Positions 36,160 through 44,588 of a stretch of DNA of 64,000 nucleotides are shown here, one piece after another. Location of the stretch: the NCBI RefSeq assembly GCF_900091465.1, contig NZ_FMHV01000002.1, positions 1,364,001 to 1,428,000 of the forward strand, given 5' to 3'. Position numbers and translations under genes: made by a program. The number at the start of each line of letters is the position of its first letter. Position 1 is the first letter of the stretch. The DNA is from Micromonospora rhizosphaerae. Its GTDB lineage: Bacteria; Actinomycetota; Actinomycetes; Mycobacteriales; Micromonosporaceae. The notes under the pieces were generated by a model. The model was not told the DNA's origin and did no database searches. It worked only from the letters and a program-made list of their open reading frames with translations.

Positions 36160-36240
36160 GGCCGGCAGCTCGCCCTCGCACCACCCGACGGCAGCGGTGA
36201 CAACGGTCAGCCTCGGTCCACGACGGTGATGGACAGTCGG

Positions 36241-36765
36241 TCACCGGCGAGCGAAGGGGAACCGGGTGCGGGTTGCCCACTGGCTGCCGTCGAATGCGAT
36301 GAGGCGGGCTTCCGTAACGGCCGCTTGCACCGGCAACCGGGCGGCAACGTCACCTTCAATCAGCGCCAAGGTTTCCTCATCGATGCCGCCTGCAACGGTC
36401 AAGTGGGGAACAACCTCGTCATGGGCCCCGCCATACGGGGGAGCCTCCGGCCAGTGCTCGACGATGCTGGCGGTAAGACTCTTGAACGTGTCAGCCGGCT
36501 CCGGCTCCAGGTACAGGACGTCCGGGAACCTGCCGCAGCGGTGAAATTTCACCTGAACCGCCGGCTGACGAGCGAACAGCTGGCGAAGCTGCTCCACCAC
36601 CGACTCATCGATTCGGCCGATCTCCAGGAACGGGTACAGGATGGTGACGTGGGCTGGGACTCCTAGCGGGGCCGAGCTGTCGTACAGCTGTCGCCATCGA
36701 TCCACCAGGTGGCCCGCTTCCGGCACCGCGACGATGATCGCCGTCTGGCCAGCTTCAAACGACAT
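36241..36765 (-). CDS. 2'-5' RNA ligase superfamily (2H phosphoesterase) protein
   Basis: A 174-residue protein with the two H-x-T motifs of the 2H phosphoesterase fold: His39 in PAHVTILYPF and His121 in VPHLTVAGG. Between them is a beta-rich core (FPDVLYLEPEPADTF). Such proteins cleave 2',3'- or 2',5'-linked phosphodiesters in RNA or nucleotides. It is a different branch from ThpR at 58080. It starts at ATG 36765; the two strands diverge here with the M43 protease region. Confidence 0.87.
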   Translation of the reverse strand: MSFEAGQTAIIVAVPEAGHLVDRWRQLYDSSAPLGVPAHVTILYPFLEIGRIDESVVEQLRQLFARQPAVQVKFHRCGRFPDVLYLEPEPADTFKSLTASIVEHWPEAPPYGGAHDEVVPHLTVAGGIDEETLALIEGDVAARLPVQAAVTEARLIAFDGSQWATRTRFPFARR

Positions 36766-36803
36766 GCGCTGAGTATGCCGATGCCCCTCGGATTTTGCGG
36801 CAC

Positions 36804-37022
36804 ATGATTTCTAGGCCACCTGTCAGCCGTCAGTCCACTTGTCGTGAGCTTCGGGCCGAGGACATCGTCGGCGTCGTCGATGATGGTGGGTACGCCATCC
36901 GCTCGGCGGCGATCCCGATCTGGGATGCGTTCCCTCTCCTGGGGTCTGTTGTCAGCGCCAATGGCGTGTTCTTATACCGAGACGACCACGTCATTGGCCT
37001 TGTTGCGGAGACCCTCGTCCAT
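36804..37022 (+). other. Possible gene remnant upstream of the M43 protease
   Basis: The plus-strand frame reads AEDIVGVVDDGGYAIRSAAI, then WDAFPLLGSVVSANGVFLYR and HVIGLVAETL, which looks protein-like but is cut short where the protease gene begins. The segment 36847-36905 also resembles the 3' end of the helicase gene at 41510-41570 at the DNA level. Which of the two explains it is unclear. Confidence 0.3.
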
Positions 37023-37062
37023 CCCGCTCCGCCTCCATCCCCCATGCGTGAAAGGTGCAACG

Positions 37063-38025
37063 ATGCACAGGAGACCGACGTTCCAACTGGCAGTCCTGAC
37101 CGCCACCGCTGCGACATTCTTTGCGGCCGGTGGAGCCTCTGCGGCGGTGGGCACGGCAGCGTCCGTGACCTCCTCCGCGGGTGTCGCGGCGTGTGGGCCG
37201 GGCGCCGAAGGGCACAGCGCGGCGCGGGTGAGCGAGGGCGCCACCGCACAGGAGCCGGAGCTGTATTCCAAGAATGAGGCAAACGCCTACGGCGTGATCA
37301 AGGATTCGCCGCGGCTGCCCAACGGCAGCGTCACCGTGCCCACGATCTTCCACATGATCTCCGACCACCCCTTCAGCGCGGCCGAGACGGACCGGTGGAA
37401 CACCCTGATCGCCGCGCAGATGACGGTGCTCAACGATTCGTTCGCGGGCCGCACGTCCGCGAACGCCTCCGACACGCCGTTCCGGTTCTCGCTCGCCGAC
37501 ACCACATGGACGGTGAACAGCGACTGGTACACGGTCGTGCCGGGCAAGAACGAGCGGGACATGAAGCAGGCGTTGTACACCGGCGACTCCCGCACCCTGA
37601 ACGTGTACGCCGCGAACATCGGCGGCGGGCTCCTCGGCTGGGCGTACTTCCCGAAGGGTTACAACAACGGCCGCGACTACATCGACGGCGTGGTGATGCT
37701 CGATGAGTCGATGCCGGGCGGAACGGCGGGCAAGTACGCCCTGGGTGACACGCTGACGCACGAAGTCGGGCACTGGTTGATGCTGGAGCACACCTTCGCG
37801 CACGGCTGCTCCGCTTCCGGCGACTACGTCGCGGACACTCCGCGGGAGGCGGCGCCGCAGTTCAACTGCCCGGTGGGCGCGGACACCTGCACCGCACCCG
37901 GGCTGGACCCCATTCACAACTTCATGGACTACACGCAGGACTCCTGCATGGACATGTTCACCGCAGGACAGGCGGACCGGATGAGTGACGCCTGGCTGGC
38001 ATTCCGGGCCGGAGGCGTCAAGTAA
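37063..38025 (+). CDS. Secreted M43-type zinc metalloprotease
   Basis: A 320-residue exported enzyme: a signal peptide ending near ASA (about residue 28), a propeptide-like segment, and a metzincin catalytic domain with the zinc site H233-E234-x-x-H237 and His243 in THEVGHWLMLEH, followed by cysteines and the Met-turn text NFMDYTQDSCMDMFT. This matches pappalysin-like M43B proteases of actinobacteria. ATG 37063 is preceded by gaaagg. It is followed by a strong terminator. Confidence 0.92.
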   Translation: MHRRPTFQLAVLTATAATFFAAGGASAAVGTAASVTSSAGVAACGPGAEGHSAARVSEGATAQEPELYSKNEANAYGVIKDSPRLPNGSVTVPTIFHMISDHPFSAAETDRWNTLIAAQMTVLNDSFAGRTSANASDTPFRFSLADTTWTVNSDWYTVVPGKNERDMKQALYTGDSRTLNVYAANIGGGLLGWAYFPKGYNNGRDYIDGVVMLDESMPGGTAGKYALGDTLTHEVGHWLMLEHTFAHGCSASGDYVADTPREAAPQFNCPVGADTCTAPGLDPIHNFMDYTQDSCMDMFTAGQADRMSDAWLAFRAGGVK

Positions 38026-38045
38026 CCAGGCCTTGATGGGCAGTC

Positions 38046-38085
38046 GGGGTTGACGGGCCGCGGCCAGCGGCTCGTCAACCCCTTT
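38046..38085 (+). terminator. Terminator after the M43 protease gene
   Basis: GGGGTTGACG-g-GCCGC pairs with GCGGC-t-CGTCAACCCC and is followed by TTT. It starts 21 bases after the stop codon. Confidence 0.9.
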
Positions 38086-38501
38086 CGTATCCGCGAACCG
38101 AGGCGCTTATTGAAAACGCCTGCCGGGCCTTCTGGAGCGGCCCCGCTTGGCGATGATGGAATCCCTGCCCCTGCGGCGCACCATGATTGACTTTGTCCGC
38201 CTCTTCAACCCTTGGAGGATCCTGTCCCTCATCGCATGCCTCTCTTCTCCCGTATGTCAGATCGGCCATCGCGATTCCGCGCCGGGCCACGGCCCAGCCT
38301 GGCTGCGGCGCGGGGACCATCGGCCTGATCCTTCGCCGGTATCGCAGCCCGCGTACCCGGCGAGACCTCAGTCATTCCTCAGCGTCGGGCGACGGTCGGA
38401 GGCAACGCGAAATCGGGTACGTGGAACCTTGCCGTACCTCGATATGCTCGGGCACCTCGATGGCGAAGCACGCCGTCGCCTACGGGGGAGGTGCATTGTT
38501 C
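38086..38501. other. Intergenic DNA before the large secreted protein
   Basis: 416 bases with no recognised gene. A short hairpin AGGCG/CGCCT lies at about 38100-38121. The promoter of the secreted protein gene should lie in the last 100 bases. Confidence 0.35.
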
Positions 38502-41408
38502 GTGCGCGCACGAAGATTGCTGGCCGCATCACTCGGGATCATGCTTGGTGCGGGTGTCGTCAGCGTCATCGCCATGCCGGCACAGGCTTACGAGCAGCGG
38601 GACGTGGGCAAGTCCGGCTGGGCCTACACGGACTCTCACCTGCCGGACCAGTCGTTCGTCAACCCCTCCGGAGACGCGCCAATCGGCGCCTGGGCAGATG
38701 CGGGCGGAAACAAGCACAAGTCCCGGTCCTACTTCACCTTCGACATCTCGCGCTTCCGTGGAGCCGTCATCCACAAGGCGGACCTCGTCATCGCGGAGCG
38801 ATCGGCGGCTGACTGCGCGTCGGCCCAGCCGGTCGAGCTCTGGCGCACTGATCCGATCAAGGCGACCACGAGCTGGGAGTCAACCCCGCGCCACCGTGAG
38901 CTGCTCGGCACCGTCCAGGCCGGCGGCGCGGCCACCTGCCCCGGCTATCTGGTGTGGGACATCATGCCCGCGTTGCAGAAGCTGGCAAACCAGGACGAGC
39001 AGACCCTCACCATCGAGATCCGCGTGCCGCATGGCTACGAAGGCAAGCTCTCCCACGGCCGTAAGCTCCGCCCGTTCCCGGTGATCCACAGTGTGGCCAA
39101 CCACGCACCGACGGTGGAGCAGATCGGGCTCGAGTTTCCGTCGTGGTCCTGCGGTTCCAAGGAGAACCCGCAGCCCGTGGGGCCGCGCTACTACAGCCTG
39201 ATGCTCCGGGGCGCGGACGCGGACAGCAACGATTCCAACTTCAACGGGCAGTTCGCCGCCTGGCCGGTCGGCCATGAGGACCAGCGTTCCGAGCGGTTCG
39301 GATCGAGTTACGGACGCACCCTCGCCAAGGTCGGCTGGGACATGTCGCAGTACCCGCACGGCACCGTGGTGGCCTGGACCGCCCGTGCCTACGACGGTCA
39401 CGACTACTCGACGTGGGCCGAGCCGTGCTACGTGAAGGTGGACGGCCAGCCGCCGGCCGCACCCGTGGTCGCCTCGGCCAAGTACCCGAATGACGGCCAG
39501 CCGCATGGCGGTACGGGAGTTCCGGGCACGTTCACGTTCACGGCAAACGGATCGCCGGACGTGGTCGGCTACTACTGGGGGCGCTTCGGCGAGACGTACA
39601 ACTACATCCCCGCGCCCGCACCGGGCGCAGACGTCACGCTTGAATACACGCCGACCTCGTTCGTCGAGTACCTGAGCGTGCGCAGCGTGGACAGCGCCTC
39701 GAACTCCTCCGAGGTGACCGAGTACCGGTTCTACGTGAAATCCACGGCACCGGCGGTGCGGGTGACGGTGGGTGGTGTCGGACTGCCCAGCCAGCTGGCG
39801 ATCTCGACCAATGTCGAGGGGGTCACCGAGTTCGGCTACAAGATCGGCGACGGCGACGAGGTCAGGGTCCCGGCGAGCGCCGATGGCACGGCGGAAGTCC
39901 CGGTGGTGTTCACGCAGCCTGGTTCCATCAAGCTCCAGGTGCGCAGCTACGCCGGAACCGAGCTCGTCGGCGCGCACACGGAGGATGTGTCGGTCCGCGA
40001 CACCCCGTTCGTGGAGTCGGCCGACTTCGCATTCCCGGACCACGACGGTGTGGTCGATCGTCCGGGCAGCTTCACCTTCCGGCCCGGCCGCGCCGGGGTG
40101 GTGGCGTACGAGTACGCGTTCCTCTACGAGGACATGCAACGTATCGAGGCGGGAGCAGACGGTACCGCGGTGCTGCGCTGGACGCCGACGGAGCCGAACT
40201 GGTACGTGCTGAACGTGCGCAGCATCAGCGCCGACGGCACCGTCTCCGAGATCGAGCAGTACCAGTTCAACGTCATCGATACCAAACCCACCGTCTACTC
40301 CAGCACGTACTACGAGTACGGCGCGTGGGGCGGCGTGGGCATCCCCGGCGAGTTCAACTTCGACACCGCGATGCCGGACGTGGACGTCTACCTCTACCGG
40401 CTCAACGACGGGCCCGAGCAGATCGCCGACCCGGAGTACAGCTGGGCTCAGGTGACGCTCGCCCCTGACCGCTCCGGCAGCAACACGCTGACGGTACGTA
40501 CGCGTTTCCTGGACGGGTCCTTCTCGCCGACGCGGACCTACACCTTTGAGGTCAGCGATGCACCGGTGGTGACGTCCAGCGATTACCCCGAGAACGACGC
40601 CGCCGGTCAGCCCGGCCAGCCGGGTCGGTTCACCTTCAACCCGGGCCGCTCCGACGTGATGGAGTACCGCTACGTGCTGGAGTACAGCGGCGAAGAGCAG
40701 GTTGTGGCCGCTGGAACGGACGGTAAGGCAACGATCGAGATCACGCCGACGCATCCCGGGTACACCCTGTTGACGGTAACCAGCCGGGCGGCCGATGGCA
40801 CGGTTAGCGCGGAGCGGCGGTACTACTTCCGCGTACGCGACCCGCGCGTGAATGTGATTAGCGCGTACGACGAGTACATCCCCCGTGGCGGGATCGGCGC
40901 GATCGGCAGGTTCGGGGTCTACACCGAGATCGGCGAGGTGACGACCTTCGAGTACCAGCTCAACGGCGGCGCCTGGCAGAGCGTGCCGAAGACTCCCGAC
41001 GCGCTGGTGACCGACATCTCGGTGACCATGGATCGCAACGGCGCGAACGTCTTCTCGGTGCGGGGCCGAACCGCGGCGGGCGAGTACACGCCACAGACGG
41101 ACTACCCCTTCCTGGTCGGCACGGCGCCGCTGGTCTCGTCGAGTACCTACCCGGCCAACCAGTGGGCCGGAGGCGTGGGCGTGCCGGGTGAGTTCACCTT
41201 CACCCAGGGCAGTCCGGGCGTGGTGGAGTTCGAGTACACGGTCGATGACGGCCAGCCGGTGATGGTGGCGGCGAATGCCGCCGGGGTTGCCACCGCAAGC
41301 TACACGCCGACCTCGGCGAGCTCGCACACCATGGTGGTGCGCGGACGTACGGCCGACGGGGCATGGACCGACACGACGAACTACTACTTCCTGGTCAACT
41401 TCTCCTGA
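38502..41408 (+). CDS. Large secreted protein with N-terminal DNRLRE-like domain and tandem Ig-like repeats
   Basis: A 968-residue exported protein. GTG 38502 is chosen because gggggagg lies ten bases before it and a typical signal peptide (RARRLLAASLGIML to MPAQA) follows; ATG 38460 would add 14 residues. After a DNRLRE-like beta domain (DISRFRGAVIHKADLVIAE) and a middle domain come about seven repeats of roughly 85 residues, each of the type YP-x-GVGVPGEFTFT-x-G-x-PDVVEFEY and ending TADGTVS-x-x-x-YYFLV. No catalytic site is seen. It probably acts as a cell-surface or matrix protein, possibly for adhesion. It is convergent with the helicase gene. Confidence 0.85.
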   Translation: MRARRLLAASLGIMLGAGVVSVIAMPAQAYEQRDVGKSGWAYTDSHLPDQSFVNPSGDAPIGAWADAGGNKHKSRSYFTFDISRFRGAVIHKADLVIAERSAADCASAQPVELWRTDPIKATTSWESTPRHRELLGTVQAGGAATCPGYLVWDIMPALQKLANQDEQTLTIEIRVPHGYEGKLSHGRKLRPFPVIHSVANHAPTVEQIGLEFPSWSCGSKENPQPVGPRYYSLMLRGADADSNDSNFNGQFAAWPVGHEDQRSERFGSSYGRTLAKVGWDMSQYPHGTVVAWTARAYDGHDYSTWAEPCYVKVDGQPPAAPVVASAKYPNDGQPHGGTGVPGTFTFTANGSPDVVGYYWGRFGETYNYIPAPAPGADVTLEYTPTSFVEYLSVRSVDSASNSSEVTEYRFYVKSTAPAVRVTVGGVGLPSQLAISTNVEGVTEFGYKIGDGDEVRVPASADGTAEVPVVFTQPGSIKLQVRSYAGTELVGAHTEDVSVRDTPFVESADFAFPDHDGVVDRPGSFTFRPGRAGVVAYEYAFLYEDMQRIEAGADGTAVLRWTPTEPNWYVLNVRSISADGTVSEIEQYQFNVIDTKPTVYSSTYYEYGAWGGVGIPGEFNFDTAMPDVDVYLYRLNDGPEQIADPEYSWAQVTLAPDRSGSNTLTVRTRFLDGSFSPTRTYTFEVSDAPVVTSSDYPENDAAGQPGQPGRFTFNPGRSDVMEYRYVLEYSGEEQVVAAGTDGKATIEITPTHPGYTLLTVTSRAADGTVSAERRYYFRVRDPRVNVISAYDEYIPRGGIGAIGRFGVYTEIGEVTTFEYQLNGGAWQSVPKTPDALVTDISVTMDRNGANVFSVRGRTAAGEYTPQTDYPFLVGTAPLVSSSTYPANQWAGGVGVPGEFTFTQGSPGVVEFEYTVDDGQPVMVAANAAGVATASYTPTSASSHTMVVRGRTADGAWTDTTNYYFLVNFS

Positions 41409-41421
41409 CCAGGCGTTGACG

Positions 41422-41455
41422 CGGCGGGCCGCCCCGGATGGGGCGGCCCACCGCA
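41422..41455. terminator. Bidirectional hairpin between convergent genes
   Basis: GCGG-c-GGGCCGCCCC pairs with GGGGCGGCCC-a-CCGC around a GAT loop, between the secreted-protein stop (41408) and the helicase stop (41499). Confidence 0.85.
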
Positions 41456-41498
41456 CGAGCGGCGTCAGCCCTCGGCGCGGGCACCCGGGCGGTCAGCC

Positions 41499-43178
41499 TC
41501 AGTCGACGCTCGGGAGCTTGGGACCGAGGACGTCGTCGGCGTCGATGATGGTGTAGGCGTACCCCTGCTCGGCGAGGAAGCGCTGCCGGTGGGCGGCGTA
41601 CTCGGTGTCGATGGTGTCCCGGGAGACCACCGTGTAGAAGTGCGCCTGCCGGCCGTCGGCCTTCGGCCGGAGGACCCGGCCGAGGCGCTGCGCCTCCTCC
41701 TGGCGGGAGCCGAAGGTGCCGGAGACCTGGATGGCCACCGCCGCCTCGGGCAGGTCGATGGAGAAGTTGCCCACCTTGGAGATGACCAGGGTGCGCAGCT
41801 CACCCGAGCGGAACGCGTCGAAGAGGCGTTCCCGCTCCTTGTTGGTGGTCGAGCCCTGCACGATCGGGGCGTCCAGGTACTCGCCGAGCTGGTGCAGCTG
41901 GTCGATGTACCCGCCGATCACCAGCACCTGCTCGCCCGGGTGCCGGTCGACCAGCGCCTTGACCACGGGCAGCTTGGTCCGGGCGGTCGCCGCCATCCGG
42001 TACCGCTCCTCGGCCTCCGCCGTCGCGTACGCCATCCGCTCGGCGTCGGTCAGCGTCACCCGTACCTCGGTGCACTGGGCCGGGGCGATCCAGCCCTGCG
42101 ACTCGATGTCCTTCCACGGCGCGTCGTACCGCTTCGGGCCGATCAGGCTGAACACGTCGCCCTCCCGGCCGTCCTCGCGGACCAGCGTCGCCGTCAGGCC
42201 GAGCCGGCGGCGGGCCTGGAGGTCCGCGGTGAACCGGAAGATCGGCGCGGGCAGCAGGTGCACCTCGTCGTAGATGACCAGGCCCCAGTCGCGGGCGCCG
42301 AACAGGTCCAGGTGCGTGAACATGCCCTTCTTGCGCGAGGTGAGCACCTGGTACGTGGCGATGGTGACCGGGCGGATCTCCTTGCGCTCGCCCGAGTACT
42401 CGCCGATCTCCTCCTCGGTCAGCGACGTGCGCGCGATCAGCTCCCGCTTCCACTGCCGGCCGGCGACCGTGTTGGTCACCAGGATCAGCGTGGTCGCCTT
42501 CGCCTCGGCCATCGCCGCCGCCCCGACCAGCGTCTTGCCCGCGCCGCAGGGGAGCACCACCACGCCCGACCCGCCGGCCCAGAACGAATCGACGGCCTCC
42601 CGCTGGTACGACCGCAGCTTCCACGGCTTGCGGCCGTCCTTGCCCGCCTCGGCCAGCTCGATCGGGTGCGCCTCACCGTCGACGTACCCGGCCAGGTCCT
42701 CCGCCGGCCAGCCGAGCTTGAGCAGCGCCTGCTTGAGCCGACCCCGCTCGGACGGGTGCACCTGGATGGTGTCCTCGTCGATCTTCGCGCCGAGCATGCC
42801 GGCGAGCTTCTTGCTCTTGGCGACCTCGACCAGCACCACCCGGTCCAGCGCGCGCAGCACCAGGCCGTGCGCCGGGTCGTTGGCGAGCTGGAGCCGGCCG
42901 TACCGGTCCATGGTCTCGGCCACGTCGACCAGCAGCGCGTGCGGCACCGGGTAGCGGGAGTACTTGATCAGCGCGTCCACCACGCCCTCGGCGTCGTGGC
43001 CGGCGGCCCGGGCGTTCCACAGCCCGAGCGGGGTGAGTCGGTAGGTGTGCACGTGCTCGGGAGAGCGCTCCAGCTCGGCGAAGGGGGCGATCGCCATCCG
43101 GCAGGCCTGCGCGTCGGGGTGATCGACCTCCAGCAGCAGGGTCTTGTCCGACTGCACGATCAGTGGTCCACCGCTCAC
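41499..43178 (-). CDS. DNA repair helicase XPB
   Basis: A 559-residue SF2 helicase of the bacterial XPB type. Walker A at about residue 211 (PCGAGKTLVGAAAMAE), DEVH box near 302 (VIYDEVHLLPAP), RED motif in LVREDGREGDVF, and the C-terminal RecA domain with GSTTNKERERLFDAFRSGEL and LGRVLRPK. XPB helicases unwind DNA in repair with ATP. Full length with the family C-terminus (DADDVLGPKLPSVD). In actinobacteria it commonly lies near a helicase-associated protein, here 44589-47069. Start at ATG 43178. Confidence 0.95.
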   Translation of the reverse strand: MSGGPLIVQSDKTLLLEVDHPDAQACRMAIAPFAELERSPEHVHTYRLTPLGLWNARAAGHDAEGVVDALIKYSRYPVPHALLVDVAETMDRYGRLQLANDPAHGLVLRALDRVVLVEVAKSKKLAGMLGAKIDEDTIQVHPSERGRLKQALLKLGWPAEDLAGYVDGEAHPIELAEAGKDGRKPWKLRSYQREAVDSFWAGGSGVVVLPCGAGKTLVGAAAMAEAKATTLILVTNTVAGRQWKRELIARTSLTEEEIGEYSGERKEIRPVTIATYQVLTSRKKGMFTHLDLFGARDWGLVIYDEVHLLPAPIFRFTADLQARRRLGLTATLVREDGREGDVFSLIGPKRYDAPWKDIESQGWIAPAQCTEVRVTLTDAERMAYATAEAEERYRMAATARTKLPVVKALVDRHPGEQVLVIGGYIDQLHQLGEYLDAPIVQGSTTNKERERLFDAFRSGELRTLVISKVGNFSIDLPEAAVAIQVSGTFGSRQEEAQRLGRVLRPKADGRQAHFYTVVSRDTIDTEYAAHRQRFLAEQGYAYTIIDADDVLGPKLPSVD

Positions 43179-43352
43179 GCCAGCACCCTCTCCCCTTGCC
43201 GGATCTGTCGCCCGACCGCCGGCTGACCTGCCGAAGGCGGACCATCCAGTGTTGCACGAGAAAGGTTGTTACCGAAAAGTCGCACAGCCGACGCAACGGG
43301 ATGGCGCCCGCACGCGTCTAGCAAAGCGACAACTGTGCGGGGGAGGGGCTTA

Positions 43353-44219
43353 ATGAAGCATGTCCGGTCGACGGTCCGGGCGGTCGCCCTGGCAGTGGTC
43401 ATGCTGGTCGGCGTGGGTGCCTGTACGTTCGATCCGCAATCGGAGGGTGCCGGCGGCGGCGCGCCGGCGCCCGTCGGAGTGGCGGAGCAGGTAACGGGGG
43501 CGAGCGGCACGCCCACGCCGGGCCAGCCGAGCGGGCCCGCGTCGCCGACGCCGAGCCGGACGGCGCCGCCGAAGCCGACGACGAGCACCACCCCGCGACC
43601 GAGCGCCCCCACCTCGCCGGCGGCCGTCGGCTGCCCGCAGGGCCAGCACCAGCGGGCCGTGGAGACGTACCTCGCCCGGCTGGGCGGGTTCGGCACGGTG
43701 ACCGTGGACGGCCGGCAGTCCGCCGCCGACTGCAAGGCGATCAAGAAGTTCCAGCGCCGGTACGGCATCAGCCCGGCCGAGGGCCGCGCCGGCCCCAGCA
43801 CGTACGAGGTGGCGAAGCGGCTGGCCACCACCGACGTGCACCGCTGCCGGGCCGGCTCCGGCACCACCTTCTGCGTCGACCTGACCCGGCAGACGGTCTG
43901 GGCGATGCGCGACGGCACGGTGGTCATGAAGCCGACGGTCACCCGGACCGGCATGGCCGGGTACGCGACACCCGCCGGCACCTACCGGGTCGGGGGCCGC
44001 AACCTCCGCGAGTGGTCCAACCCGTACGAGGTCTGGCTGCCGTACTGGCAGCAGTTCAACGGCGGCATCGGCTTCCACGAGACGACCACCTACCTGCACA
44101 ACGGCTCGATCGGCTCGCACGGCTGCGTCAACCTCCTGCACACCGACGCCGTCCGGCTCTGGGAGCTCGGGCGGATCGGCACCCGGGTGGTCGTCTTCGG
44201 CCGCCGCCCCGGCACCTGA
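43353..44219 (+). CDS. L,D-transpeptidase lipoprotein with peptidoglycan-binding domain
   Basis: A 288-residue exported lipoprotein: signal with lipobox VGAC (Cys24), a Pro/Thr/Ser-rich linker to about residue 88, a PG_binding_1 domain (QRAVETYLARLGGFGTVTVD to AIKKFQRRYGI), and a YkuD catalytic domain with His256 and Cys258 in SIGSHGCVNL. Such enzymes make 3-3 cross-links in peptidoglycan or attach proteins. ATG 43353 follows gggagggg. Divergent to the helicase gene; followed by two hairpins. Confidence 0.93.
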   Translation: MKHVRSTVRAVALAVVMLVGVGACTFDPQSEGAGGGAPAPVGVAEQVTGASGTPTPGQPSGPASPTPSRTAPPKPTTSTTPRPSAPTSPAAVGCPQGQHQRAVETYLARLGGFGTVTVDGRQSAADCKAIKKFQRRYGISPAEGRAGPSTYEVAKRLATTDVHRCRAGSGTTFCVDLTRQTVWAMRDGTVVMKPTVTRTGMAGYATPAGTYRVGGRNLREWSNPYEVWLPYWQQFNGGIGFHETTTYLHNGSIGSHGCVNLLHTDAVRLWELGRIGTRVVVFGRRPGT

Positions 44220-44240
44220 GCCGCCCCGGCGCGACCGGAT

Positions 44241-44280
44241 CAGGGGTTTATCCCCTGTCACCCCTGTCCCTCGGGTGACA
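44241..44280 (+). terminator. Two overlapping hairpins after the L,D-transpeptidase gene
   Basis: CAGGGG-tttat-CCCCTG (44241-44257) and TGTCACCC-n9-GGGTGACA (44256-44280) share two bases, so only one can form fully. They lie between the stop at 44219 and the small membrane protein start at 44321. Confidence 0.65.
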
Positions 44281-44320
44281 CGCTGGAGGTCCAGGTCCGG
44301 ACGGGCGGGAGGGGCTGGGC

Positions 44321-44557
44321 ATGACGGTCGACCGCAAGGTGATCCCGGACAATGATCCGGAGCCGGCCGACGAGGTCTCCACGGCCGCCCTGGTCGGTTA
44401 CGCGGTCGCCGCCGCCGGCCTGGTCGGCTGGTTCCTCTTCGGGCTGCTGGTGCAGCGGCAGGGCTTCGTCGACTCGGTCGGCGAGTCCGCCGGCGCCGGG
44501 TTCGCCCTGCTGCTCGCCGTCTCGATCATCGGCACGGTACGCCGCAGCCGCCGCTGA
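44321..44557 (+). CDS. Small hypothetical membrane protein
   Basis: A 78-residue protein with two hydrophobic helices (LVGYAVAAAGLVGWFLFGLL and FALLLAVSIIGTV) and charged ends (VDRKVIPDNDPEPADE at the start, RRSRR at the end). No family name known to me. The ATG is preceded by gggaggggctggg. It is convergent with the helicase-associated gene. Confidence 0.7.
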   Translation: MTVDRKVIPDNDPEPADEVSTAALVGYAVAAAGLVGWFLFGLLVQRQGFVDSVGESAGAGFALLLAVSIIGTVRRSRR

Positions 44558-44588
44558 CCCGCGCCCGCGCCGCCCCGACCGCCGCCGT

